NCBI GenBank assembly: GCA_023053545.1
Contig: JAKZAN010000007.1
Location: 7,440,001 to 7,504,000 of the forward strand
Direction of reading: 5' to 3'
From: Lepidurus packardi
Lineage: Eukaryota; Arthropoda; Branchiopoda; Notostraca; Triopsidae
DNA length: 64,000 nucleotides
The position numbers and the translations under genes are program-made. This document shows positions 48,806 through 60,700 of this stretch, one piece after another (positions within the stretch are counted from its first letter, which is position 1; each line of letters opens with the position of its first letter). The notes beneath the pieces were generated by a model. That model did no database searches, was not told the DNA's origin, and worked only from the letters and a program-made list of their open reading frames with translations.

Positions 48806-50826
48806 CAGGCCCGTACCCAGGATTTTTTTTCGGGGGGGGGGGGGGGGGGGTTTAACCCGAGAACTTGAAATCTTATTTTTTTCGTATACCATCTTAATCT
48901 ATCAAGTTTTCCATATAGAATGTAGAGAGTTAGACGATAACTATATACACATAAAGTTAATTTTCACATTCAAACTAGCGAGAGTTTTTTTGTCGACGTT
49001 TAGCCTGCCACTGTGACGTTGGTTCATGTTACACCTTACGGAGGTAATATCCGGTTGGTTTCATCGTATTTAACCCGTGTCGCAGAGGTGTTTCCCACCG
49101 CCACCACTAGGAGGAGGCGACGTCAGCGGCAATAAATTTAAATAAAATTAACTTGCTAATGAGTGTAACATTTATAAACATGAAGTGCACTATTTTGCAA
49201 AAACATAATATTAATATAAACATATAAATTTAAATAATAGTATAAATTGTCATAAACAAAATAAAAAATGCAGAAAATTATTAAAGTAGTTTAATAACGA
49301 TAACTAAGTAATGTTACCAATATAATTATTTGCCATAAATTACTACTAACGAGAAATATGAAGCTTCTAGTACTGTTATGCTAAAATACCATACTAAGTA
49401 ATACATATTATAAATAGAATGTCAAAATAAAAGAGCCATCCGCAAAAGCTATTGTTGATTCTCAAAAAGAAAGTTACAAGACGAAATCTAAACGACGATT
49501 TTTCTTCCCTGCAAATACATTTATAACTTCTTCAGAACAGAGAGGAACAGTTCTGTGTACAGACAGAAGAGCTAGGCCTGTTAGTCTGTCCTCTCCGGTT
49601 GAGCTTCTCAACCATGTTTTTAGCCTTCTCAGGCTCGAAACAAAGTTTTCTGCGCAAACCATAGAATCTCGATGAAACTGCGCTTCACTATGGCGTTTGA
49701 ATTCTCCGAGCGCTTTTTTCCCATTATAAAAGGCTTAGAAACAAATAGAGACAGTTTCTGATGCGAACCCTTACCCCCTGTTTCTGCCGCGAAGAACACA
49801 CAGGGCCTACAGAATGCTCCGTCTTCAGACGGAGAATAGGAAAGCCACGAGAAACGGCTAAGCCAGGCAATTTGAAATTTTAGGTTTCTTGGTCCCGTAA
49901 CGGGGAAACGGTAAGAAAAATCAGGTACCCATGGAGATTTAAGTAAGTTAAGTTTCATAGTGGAGTCTAGCTCAGAGGACATGCTAACAAATTTTCCTAT
50001 GTCGTTTGGAAAAGCGGAAACCCGAGAAGTGGACGAGCTACCTGACGTGCAATCCTGCTTTTTACTTCTTCAGAAGTATTTGCTAGCAAAGTCTCTATGG
50101 ACACGAAAGAAATAGGTGAAACACTAATATTATACTCTGCGGGCAGCAGAGAAGTACCTGGTTGCGATCCATTGGAATCGCCTGTGGCCTCTTGCTGGGT
50201 AGCTGCCAAGTCCTCTCGAGTAGTTGAACACCCAGGTCCAGGTGTTACAGAATTTTCCACCTTTACTGCCTTAGGTAGGAAGTAAGATTTGGTGTCTACT
50301 TTGCACTTCATAACTCAACCTGTGAAATGATCACAGACCTAAACTGAGGAAACGAATCGAGAAACTAGCGAATACGACCTAACACGCTAAGCTTCTTGTC
50401 TGGGAAGTCTCAGATATGAAACTGAGCTAGCTTGACTTCGACCACGTTTAAAAACTCCCGTGTTTTCCTTTCCACTCCTTTCTGCAAGACAGGAAGGGGA
50501 TAACACGGGGGAAAGAAAAAGTTACAAAAATGTTACTTGTGGGGGAGGCCCGAAGGAACGCAACGCAAAAAGAACATATGAAGGTTTCTCCAGCTCGCCT
50601 TCCTTTGCACAGCTTTCCGGTAAGGAAAGGGCAAAGGGGGATACGAAAAAGGAGAAAAGTTATCGCGTTGTTCGAGCTTCAAAACAGTCAAACAAAACCA
50701 AAGCTCCATTCGAAATAAACTTCTCAAGTACCATATGCTAGAAAAACGTATATTTTTCATTTGCGGAAACATTTCGGGGGGGGTTTAAACCCCCCGAACC
50801 CCCCCCCCCCCCTGGGTACGGGCCTG
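48806..50826 (-). mobile_element. hAT DNA transposon, internally deleted, nested in the right arm
   Basis: Ends are perfect 16-bp inverted repeats CAGGCCCGTACCCAGG / CCTGGGTACGGGCCTG. They are flanked by an exact 8-bp duplication CCACGTAA (48798-48805 and 50827-50834), the hAT hallmark. The empty site is visible in the left arm (CACCACCTAATAAATAT on the complementary strand), confirming the insertion boundaries. Long G/C runs sit just inside both ends. The 2021-bp length is too short for a full transposase, so it depends on helper elements. Confidence 0.93.
49474..50311 (-). pseudogene. Remnant hAT transposase (TTF-type zinc finger joined to the dimerisation end)
   Basis: Read on -, there are three pieces in different frames. 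They are an N-terminal leader (50311-49997); a TTF-finger-like part (49982-49629) with SPWVPDFSYRFP, FSWLSYSPSEDGAFCRPCVFF and GGKGSHQKLS; and the C-terminal end (49662-49474) with SSLRRLKTWLRS and ERLTGLALLSVHR, typical of the hAT dimerisation region. The catalytic middle is absent and at least two frame changes are present. It is a non-functional deletion derivative of the ZMYM1-like hAT type. Confidence 0.8.
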
Positions 50827-52420
50827 CCACGTAATAAATATAAAAAGGACAACTCTAAGTAATACTGTTCATCTTTAAACACAACTTAACACGGTTTTAG
50901 GCTTTGACAAGTTGAATTTGAGTCTCGAAAAAAGTACGTCATCCCACCCGACTAGACAAATCAAAATGGCGGAATAGGGCGGGCACTCGGGTTAAGCGAC
51001 AGGGGACAAAAACGTTCGCTGGAGCTTTGACCGGGACCGGCAATGGCTGCCATGCGGGAATTTTTAATATTACGTTTTTTAGCCGGAAAATGGCTAAATT
51101 TGTTTGCAGTGATAATTTTTTAAATCCAAAAACGTGCTTATCCTCCGGTGGTGTATCTTTGTTGGTAGTCATGAGGATTGAGGAATTAAGAGAAATCTGA
51201 AAATTGCTCAAACCGGATTTTGAACATTTTCGTGAAAAAATAGGATAAGCAAAATCTTCGCAACGGAAGGCAGAAATGGTAACTTCCTAGTAGTTGTTCA
51301 TTGAATTAATGGCAATATGTAGCCAATGGGAGCGAATAAACTTGAAAATGTTCGAAAAATTGTTCGAAACTGACGCTTACCACTGGGAATAATGTCGAAC
51401 ATTATCAACATTGTTACTTTTAATTACGAAAATGTGATAATATGCAAGCTGATTGCATAATACTTAAGTCTGTTTGCCTTTCAGAGCTGCGACGTAAAGA
51501 GGATGGACCTATTTTATTCCTTTTATTATTACTGATCTATTGCATTAAATTAAGCTGTTAAATACATTTAAAAATATCTTTCCTTAATCTCACACATAAT
51601 TCTCCCACGTGGCATGCTATGTTTTCACTCAGCTTCATTTGAATAACAGGCGAAGAAATAAGGATGTCTCTCCTAAAAATTCAAATAATAATTACCAACT
51701 GGAGCAGGAAAAAGGTGAAAAAGAATAACCCAGCGGCATCTTGTTTGAGCTTGTCCACGCAAATCTCACAAAATCGTCCGTTTTAGACGTTAAAAAAGGC
51801 CTACACGCCCAAACGTTTGAATGGAACTTCGCCCTGAAAACACGCACAAAATCCACAAATGAATGCTTATAAATTAACAGGAATGTTGTGCATAATTTCA
51901 GACAGATTAAGCTTCATAAATTCAGCTAAAAACACAAATATTCTATATTTAAAGTTATGCATAACAATAGTTTCTGTCTGAACATGTAGCTTGTTCGACT
52001 TTGCGAGCGCGACTGAGGCTGCAAGTTGGACAAAGCGCCGCTTGCGGCCGTTCCAGTAACGCGCACCATCCAAATTCGATGGAATTGTCTAAAACACATT
52101 TTTCTTAGGTTTCCACTATTATACCTTTCTTTAATATAAATTAACGATTAACATGGACGAGTTCACGGATTAAACACAAGTTGCGTGTAATTTATTAAAC
52201 TACGACGCTGCGAGCTACTATGTAACTACGACGTATCAGTCACTTAAAGTGACACAAATGCTGACTAGATTCTCTATAAAATTATACTTTCATTTCGAAA
52301 GATATTACACTTGTTTACAAAATCCAGATCATAACAAAGTTTAGTTCGGGCCCCGGAGAACGATGGCGTTAATAACTGGTTCTAACTTTAGCCCTGGCTA
52401 GCAGGACCCTTCTTGTTTAC

Positions 52421-52713
52421 ATAGAAAGCAGCAAACCTCATAAAAGCGGGTTCAGTCATGTTAGGAGGGTCGGCCAGCGATCCGCAGCAAACCATATCAG
52501 CCTTATTTCAGGCGGGGCAATTTAGGTTACGTTATGGGTTAAGTTAGATTAGGTTGGTTAGGTTAAGTTAAGTTAGGTTAGGACGCTTATGCGTTTAATG
52601 CTTTTAGACACCTCCTACAACATGGCTGAACCCGCTTATGCGGTTTGCTGCTTTTAAGACACCTCCTACAACATGCCTCAACCCGCTTTTATGAGGTTTG
52701 CTGGTTTTAGAAA
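52421..52713. repeat. Small inverted-repeat element around a telomere-like tract
   Basis: AGCAAACCTCATAAAAGCGGGTT at about 52430-52452 (left) recurs in reverse complement near 52678-52703. A second tandem copy of the right arm is at about 52607-52652 (ACACCTCCTACAACATG...CAACCCGC or GAACCCGC). The enclosed DNA holds the TTAGG-like tract. It looks like a MITE-like palindromic repeat or a scar. Confidence 0.6.
52521..52583. repeat. Degenerate interstitial telomeric repeat (TTAGG)n
   Basis: About 60 bases of TTAGG/TTAAG/TTATG-type pentamers and hexamers, the arthropod telomere motif, interrupted and diverged. Confidence 0.65.
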
Positions 52714-52813
52714 GATTCATGCTAGCTTAACGTTCGAACTTTCCTGTAGAGTGTAGGCTCCATACTACATTCTTCTTGATTAGTGATTTCTTTGTTGTCC
52801 GTCCTATGTAATA

Positions 52814-53962
52814 ATGGATCACCAGCCTGACCGAAGCAGTGCGTCTATCTCAGGAGAAAAGAATGCAAGACGTGTTTTGAATGCAAGTGAAAAGGCCAAA
52901 ATAGAGCGAAACCGGCAGCGAGCTTTAATGCTTAGACAATCCCGTCTCATAGCGCATCCCTATAATAAAAATGTGTAAGCATCAAACAAATAATCCGTTA
53001 TGGAATGCAATAAGATAAACTATCCTTTACTCTTGCAGATCCTCGGACAAAGAGCCAGAAGGAACGATCATTAGAGTACAAAACAGCAAGCTCATTGATA
53101 CTGGTGGAGGTTTTCTTCTCGAGGCAGCCCAGCTGGATGAACAGCAAGCTAGAAAGGTATATAAAAATTTGTTTTTCGGTTCGGTAATAAGATCCTTTCA
53201 TTACAGGCTACTATAACGTACCTTCCAGCTCCGATTATTGAACCGGACAGGCCTCAGTGTGCGGAATGCTCTCAAAGTTTGATAGATTCATTTCTTTACC
53301 GGTCTTTTAACGCAAAAGTTTGTGATGCTTGCAAGTAGTCTTGCTGTATTTTTTAAAGCGATCTCACTTTACAAACAAGCTTCTTCAGGGACTTGACTGA
53401 CGAAGACGGAGACGCTAAATTTGGCTTTATAACCCGTACAGAAGCGAAAGCAGAGTATTTGCTAAAGGATTGTGATTTGGATAAGCGAGAACCCATCTTG
53501 AAGTACATTTCCCGCAAAAACCCTCACAACGAAAGATGGGGTGACATGAAGTTGTACCTACGGCCTCAAGTAGCTTCAAAATTGCTTGCATTCAATTTCC
53601 TGCCAATTATAAAATCGATTTGTAGATTGAAGATCGAGCATTACTAGTATGGGGTACGGTTGAGGCATTGGATGAAGCCAAATTGACGAGGGAAGACAAC
53701 CGCGAGAAAACCAAAGCCAAAAAATTCCATAAACAAGTTAAAGGTAGTAATTGATTTTTATTGTAGCTCCAAACTTGGATTTAAAATTAATATTGGGAAT
53801 TATGGTTGTCCAGCTTTGAGAATGGCCGTACGTAGCAGCATTTACCATAAAGAACGCTCATTTCACAAACACACTTTCGGACCTGAGGAATGTCAAGGCG
53901 ACGATATGTATTCCAAAATTTGCACTGAATGTGGACATGTGGAGGCCTATGAAAAGATGTAA
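52814..53962 (+). CDS. XPA: XPA, nucleotide excision repair damage-recognition protein
   Basis: Nuclear scaffold that verifies lesions and gathers TFIIH, RPA and ERCC1-XPF during nucleotide excision repair. Exons: 52814-52974, 53039-53156, 53207-53334, 53389-53569, 53626-53743, 53814-53962; 855 nt, 284 aa (human 273). Seen: the N-terminal basic segment [25 protein letters not shown] (the ERCC1-contact motif region); the zinc finger C-x2-C-x17-C-x2-C (CAECS...VCDACK), identical in spacing to human [37 protein letters not shown]; and the C-terminal [14 protein letters not shown] ending as in human XPA. It is convergent with the minus-strand Ig gene that ends at 54735. Confidence 0.95.
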
Positions 53963-54472
53963 TATAGTGGAGCACTACCTTTCTTAGATCTCAGCAGCTA
54001 CTTTGAAAATACCTCCCTTATCTCGTTTTTCTGATCAAATGCATAATTTTTTCCGCTTGTCCTTTCGTCGTCAAAAGTGGTAAAAAAAGCTAACAAGGTA
54101 ATAAGGGTTTTATGTCATGGTGCTCAGTTTAAGCACAGGTTTTTCTTTCCTCGTCATTGGCATGCTGACAGTAGGGTGTCCTCCAGGCAGCTTGTGTCAA
54201 GCAAAGACCTTACATTCGAAGCCTGCATACCAATCAGCTCCCAAACATAACCACCTGGGACAAGTTTCTTCTCTACTTCACACCATGTGTTACCCACATA
54301 TGCCGATGGAAATGACAAGTCGAAGGGTCCTTTCCCCTCCCCAACCCCTTCCTTGAGCATAGCAAAGAAGGGAGATTTTTAATGTCTTGGAAAGACTACA
54401 TTGGAAAGGATGTCACTTGACGGGAACCGTTATTAGACTAAAGCCTTTCTGCGAGAGAGAAAAAAATACATA

Positions 54473-54478
54473 AATAAA
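54473..54478 (+). terminator. Polyadenylation signal AATAAA, XPA side
   Basis: A plus-strand AATAAA about 510 bases after the XPA stop and 256 bases before the end of the convergent gene. No nearer canonical signal was seen. Confidence 0.4.
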
Positions 54479-54734
54479 GATGTCGCAAATGTGTTGAACT
54501 CATTTGGCACTTATCAAACAACGCTTTGCCGACCCAAAACTGGACTCTTTAATTAAAATTTTTACCTGGAGATTAAAAGCTTACAGAAACTACAGCTAGA
54601 GCTGGTATGGATTACAAGTCAAACCCGAAGCGTGCAACAGCATAACAAATGCAATAAACAACAAATTGATATGTAAACGAATGCCGCAAGCCGAAATATC
54701 TACAAAAATATACAATTAATATCAGAACTCTATT

Positions 54735-57700
54735 TTATTGAGCATCGTCAATACTTAGTGTCTTAGATGTGACTGACCAAGGTGACTCGTTTTTGTTTCT
54801 CGACTTGGGCCGATCTTCTTTACTTCCTGATAAAGAACAGAAATAATCAGAATAGTAATAAGCAATTGTAAGAAAAGTTGTATAAAGAGTATTGTGAAAG
54901 ACTTGGACTATGAGAACTACCTCGACTTTCGCCCGGTCGTAAAGTAGGTATCACTGATGATACGGGATACGGAAATGTAACTTCGTCATCTTCTATAAGG
55001 AAACGTCATAAATAAAATGTTCAAAAACAAATGTTGAATGTAATACTTACCATTTTCCCCTTCGTCTGCCTCAGCCATAGAATTGATGTTCTTCCTGGAC
55101 AGAGGACTCTTGGTACTTCCATACTGATGAGAAGCTAAAGAAAATTCGCTAAGTAAGTATTCCGCAACGTGCTGTCTTGTCCAGCCAGTCGAAACGCTCA
55201 GCTTTTCAAAGGGGGCTTTTGCCTTCAACGTCTCCTAACGTTCGTCATTGATCTCGTCAACATCCAATCGAGGTTGACTTATTAAGCAAACTCAGGTCAC
55301 GCTCAGTTCTGGAATCTAACCCATGCCTTTCGATGAAGCAGCCAAAGTCTTCGGCATGGCCATCGGGTTGCCTGTCATTTTGGATGGAAGCTTCGGGGAG
55401 CTTTGCGTCCAATTACTAAGCCAAACTTAGAAACCTGTCAGAAAAGTCCTCTCCATTTCTTTTTTTTATAATTTTTTTTTGGACAGGCCTCTCCTCCCTC
55501 CCTTTGTGCTTTCCCAAGCAAAGACATGTCCCAGCATTCTCTCTTTTGCTAAGGCTATGATGCACGTTTAGCTTTTCTCTCGGCGAGGATCTTAGGGAAA
55601 AAAGGCAAGGTTCCCAAATGCTTGGCAAGCGAATGCAATTAGTTGTAGCTGGCGACGACTCCGGCATGTAAGGTGTATGTGTGCTGTTATGGTAGCAAGC
55701 TTTCGCTGCAACTCGCGAGCTACTACTGCATGCACCAAGCGTAAAGAACTATCTTCTTTCGACTGCTCTGGGCTCTAATATTTCTCCCCCATACCCCCCG
55801 GCCCAGCCGTACGTTTAGTCAACACAAAGTGAGCTCAAGGCTTTAAGGATGCTCTTGCCAGTAGAAGTCGGTACGTATCGTCCGTTAGCTTTTCTTGTTG
55901 TCGATCTGAGCGATGCGCTAGCCCTAATAGGACGGCCCAGGAGAACGGCCCTTGCCTGATTCAATTGCCAGTAGAAAAGACGCAGAGAAAAGGGCAAAGA
56001 GAACTGTGTGCATTGCAGAGGTAGCCTTCTACAAGATAACGCCCAGTATATCCCGCCACCACGTATCTTCAATATTCCAAACTTGTCCGTAAGCTTTATT
56101 TTCTCCCAAACTTTTGGGTCCCATTACTGGTATTCTGGTATCTGACAAACGCAAGTGGACACAGAAATCATGACAGAAAAGCTTAATCGAGCGAATATAG
56201 CACTCACTCTCTTCACACATCCCTGATCAAGCTACAAACAAATTGTAAAATAAAAAATACGGGTAATGTCCTTAAAAAAGGGATAAAACCCTTGGGATCT
56301 GCAAATTCCTGGTTTGATACAATAGTGATAAAACGGTAGGCTACTGACCGCTTCCTCTGAGCACATCATGTAACTTTTAAGCCATTTCTATGTAAATCCA
56401 GAACAGTTAGCATTGGGAATTAATTACGGACCCATGGGTATTGACCGAAGCTCTTCATGTCTCTAACTAGAATACCGCGACCCGCAGAGAACCAAAAAGC
56501 TTTGGTATTTGGCAGATTCCTGAAGCGTATGAAATGTGTCGGCGCTGATGGATGAACGGTTTAGCAGCCATAATTTCTGGGGCTTATGTGTCTAGTATCA
56601 AACGCCAATATGAATATTTCCTCTTTTTCGGTAGGATCGTTAATCTCTCCTGGGGCTATTAGGAAATATGAAGAGCTCTTCAGCGCGTTATAAGGAAGAC
56701 AAAAAAACTGGCTCATTGGGGTTAAGAAAAAGGAGACAAGTGGTGGTTCGATCACACTGACATGTCCTGCAGTTACGGTAAATCCACCCCGGTCTTTTAC
56801 TATAAGTATCCCCCAGCCTTGACGAATGAAAGTTCTTCTTTACCCTGATGCTCTAGTTGGGGATCAAAAGGCTTTAAGACGTCTCTGCTTGTTAGGCTCA
56901 ATGTCTCCGCCTGATTGATCCTGACCGGAACATGAGAAGAAACAGGCCTCCCCCTTTTCCTTTTCTCCTCATACTGGACATCATTAGGTCTCGCCGAAGG
57001 AGGAAATTGTCCATATGGTCATCGATATTTGAAAAAAATGGCAGGATTTGCTATCACCAAGAGCATAATAGGCCTTCATAGCTAGTCTCGAAACTGGATT
57101 ATCATTATCCAAAAGGAAGACCGCAAGAAGATCCTTTAGTATTAAAGCTCATCAGAAAAGAAAAGCGAAAAGGTTGATTGATGACAGAAGGAGAGCACTA
57201 TTTGTTCGGCTTTTCAAGGATGTGTGTTTCCAGTCTCAAAACCCGGCTTATCGGGATAATACTGCCTCAAAAAAAATTCACAAACGCGCATTCTTGCTAC
57301 AAATGTTGGCAGCTCGCTATAGACGGAATAGTTTAAAACGAGTGGGAGAAAAGGGTCGAGGAATAGTTGAAAAACAGAGCTAATGGTACTAAAAACACCT
57401 CGAAAACCCCCCAAAAACTAGCCATGGGATCAAAGGAATAAAAGGAGGTAGTTGAAGCAAGCAAGACAAATAGACTCTATCACAAGTGGCGTGTTAAACT
57501 CAATAGACGGGTGTTTGCTCATCGTTGGACTAATTTATGTGGCAGAACCTTTCTTGCTTGGGGAATATAAAAAAACACAGCATTTTTCTTCTTCTTTTTC
57601 TCTTCTTATAGGGCGGGGGCATCAGTAGTGTAGACGAGCGTACTTCTGTCTTGTTAAAGACGTGTTCTCTCTGGCAAGGCAAAACTTAAAGATGGAGGGT

Positions 57701-60700
57701 GAGTTCTGAGGGCCGGTATATACCCACCAGCGGGCTTTTGGTATGGCAAAGCTGTGTCTGCAGTCTGAAAGGCGGCTTGCCTCGTGACCTGCCTACGCTC
57801 ATAAAACGTCAGTCAAGCGTGATATGGGTTTTCGATCCTTTTATTAGACAAGCTGGTCGACCATCCCCGCACCATACCAAGAAATTCTCGTCTCCAAAGA
57901 GAGGATGCGGAAGAAGAAAGCAAACGAGCCTTGATGTAACTTCCCCCGAACCACCACCCTCATCATCACCCCTGCACGCCCCCCTTATACCCTCTCTATA
58001 CGTTGTCTTGTACGATTCTTTGGGTGCCCGTAATCAGGCGTCCCAAGCGAGAAGATTCGCACAAGCGAGCTGAACAAGAAAACAGAGGGAGAGGATTGCT
58101 ATGCAGCGTCGATTTTACAAATTACAACCCATATACTATGTCTTATTGTTGGGCTGTGTGTATAAGGGGTAATTGGTACGGAATAAATGATAGGGGGTGA
58201 GTAACATTGCGACGGGTACGGCCTGGGGGTATGGCTTGGGGTACCGAATGAATACTACAGAAGTATAGTAATACAAAAACACAAGCACGGAACATGGCAT
58301 TAGGAAAAAAAACATCCGAGGAACCGGGAATTTGATTTTCTCTCTCCTTCTATGGGAGCTGACAAAGTAACAAGAGCACGTTAGTAGGCCCAATTATCTA
58401 TTGTAGTCCCTGTAGTCCGTCTTTGCGCTCCTTGTTCTGACCATTTAGTCAGAACAAGCAAAAGGGGGAAAAATAGAAATAGAAAAATAGAGGAAGAAAA
58501 TACATGGGCATGGAGCCTGCCGTATGCCAAAAGGGCAACATTAATCACCCCCTAATGAGGCCTATCGGCAACCACGAATGTCGAGTCTCGTTTCCAGGTT
58601 TGGTTACCGTAGGTAAACTATTACTTGGCTCTCTATATTTCTACGAGAAACGTTGCACTACGATTCGGTTTCTCTTTTCATGTGTGTGCGTTTTACTCCA
58701 TGAAGAATCAAAATCGAACACTATTATGGAACCCTGGATGGTTGCTTGGACGTCGCTTAGGCTTTTGTTGTTATCTAACGCGCCGCTGTCCATGTGAGCA
58801 AGAAGGACAAACCTATCAAATAACTCGATGCAAAAGCAGAGAAGCTTTTGCAAGAAAAGGCATAGGAAGAAAGCCAACAAGGATTGGCTTTCGTAATTGT
58901 TGCGGAAGAACGTGAGTCGTGGACATTGTACACATTCCTCGGCGAGTAAAAGGGGATAATAAATTAGGAAAATGGTATAGTGAATCAATAGTCTGAACTT
59001 TTGGAACAGCTTCGATCCACTTCGATCAACGTAGACTATTTGTACATCAATCCGACTATATCGTGAAACCCAAAAAGCCATGCAAAACTTACGGTAAAGT
59101 TTGATCGTGCCGTCGGTTTCTCCACGTGGATTTTTAGCCACGCACCTTTTGAATTATAAAAAGGACAAAATTAATCCGGGACAAAAAGGATTTTTTTTTT
59201 ATTTTTACCTGTAAGCGCCGTAATCTTTAACACTTATTTGGCGAATCGTCAAGCGAAGATGAGTTGTATAGGAGGCCTGGGACGGTGAGGACCAAGAAGA
59301 TAGTGCCGTTTCTTGATGCTGGTCATTATGCCAGTTGTAACCAACTTTGGTACCCGGCAATGGTTCGGCTCGTCGCTTGAAAGCATCGAGTGCCACAGAG
59401 CCAGTGGAACTTTCTGCGTGGTATTTCTGTGGGTCGTGCAAAACTACGCCATCAGCTCGACTCCAATAGTGTAAAGCTGCCGGATGCGCTTCCAACAAGC
59501 ATTCCAAAGTGACAGTGGCACCTAAAGGCGCCCCCACTAACTGATGAGGCACCCAAACCATGGGTGGAACTGTCAGCGAGAAAATCAAATCACATCAAGA
59601 AGGTGTTAGCTACGCGCACAAAGTTAAACAAGAGCTTTGACACATTAGGAGTTGGCCCCATCGTCAAACGATCCTCCCTACTTGATACACATTACCGCGT
59701 TAGACACCCCACTAACGAGTCACTCTGAAGTCGACGCTACAACAACAAAAAAAAGCATCAAAGGCAAAATGTTAACGCATTGAAGCCAACTATTCCCTTT
59801 TTTGTGTTTCTGGCAACAACCTTGAAACTGCTAGACATTGCATCCTGAATAAAATACAGCAAACAGGTCTTAACTCAGCAGCAATCCTCCTAAAATTCTA
59901 CATTAATATTTAAGCTGGATCTCGGGTTAAAGTTAAGAAGGTTTAAGATGTCTCACAACTCTCGAAGCATTGGCATTCCAACTTAAGTCTAATTCAACCA
60001 TGGCAAAACTCTGTACTTTGGCGGGTTACTGCACAAATAATAAATGAAAAGCCCCGACTTACAGTCTACGCTGACCTGTAGTCGTTTGCTGACCGCTGGC
60101 GGAACGCCATTGGAGGCTATGCATAGGTACACTCCCATAGAGAGGCGACTTATTTTAGACAAGTCCAGAACCGTGTTTTCAAACTCGGGTACTGGGAGGA
60201 AGGGGAGAAAAAAATCATATAATTCCTTGACAAGACATTGTTAGTTCATTTATCTTATTTGTTTTTGTACCTGATGTAGTTTTGTTAAGTAAAAGCGGTC
60301 TCCCGTCTTCTCTTTTCCACTTGACAACAGGCAGAGGAGACCCGCGTGCATGACAAGTTAAAGATACATCACTGCCTTCACGAGCGATTACATCCGAACT
60401 ACTAAATGCGTCTTCAATCACAGGAGGAACTAATATAACCCCAAGAAAACACCATCACAATGAGCTTTCATCGCCAAAACTTGGAAGATATGGGAAAAAT
60501 AAAAAAAAAAACATGGAGAGGCGCTTACCAACAACGTTAAGGTAGCCGGCTTGTGTTTTGGCTTGCACTGTATTGAGCTGACACTGATAACGTCCGCGAT
60601 CGCCTTCTTGAACATTGTGGATATGGAGATACCACGTGCGATGATGGTCGTGTGACACAGTTATGCGTGGATTCCTTAAGATTCTCCATTTTAATGACAT

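Larger units (their letters stand above)
48540..52171 (-). repeat. Right inverted arm of the 17 kb composite element
   Basis: The reverse complement of 35190-37413, sharing its outer end (AATCCGTGAACTCG read on -) and inner end (GGTCGGTTAGGTC). About 1.6 kb remains once the nested 2.0 kb hAT insertion is removed. Outside 52171 the likeness to the left flank fades within about 30 bases. No target-site duplication was apparent at the outer ends. Confidence 0.75.

Noticed and set aside
35190-52171. A Polinton/Maverick-type element, suggested by size and long inverted ends
   Set aside because: No DNA polymerase, integrase, packaging ATPase, protease or capsid-like translation was seen, and the only intact gene is transposase-like.
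52521-52583. A chromosome end
   Set aside because: The telomere-like tract is short, degenerate and followed by intact genes (XPA and the DIP-like gene).
58641-59141. A 166-codon minus-strand protein starting MAKNPRGETDG
   Set aside because: Only the first 17 residues are the Ig3 C-terminal exon. The rest is intron read-through past a consensus GTAAGT donor.
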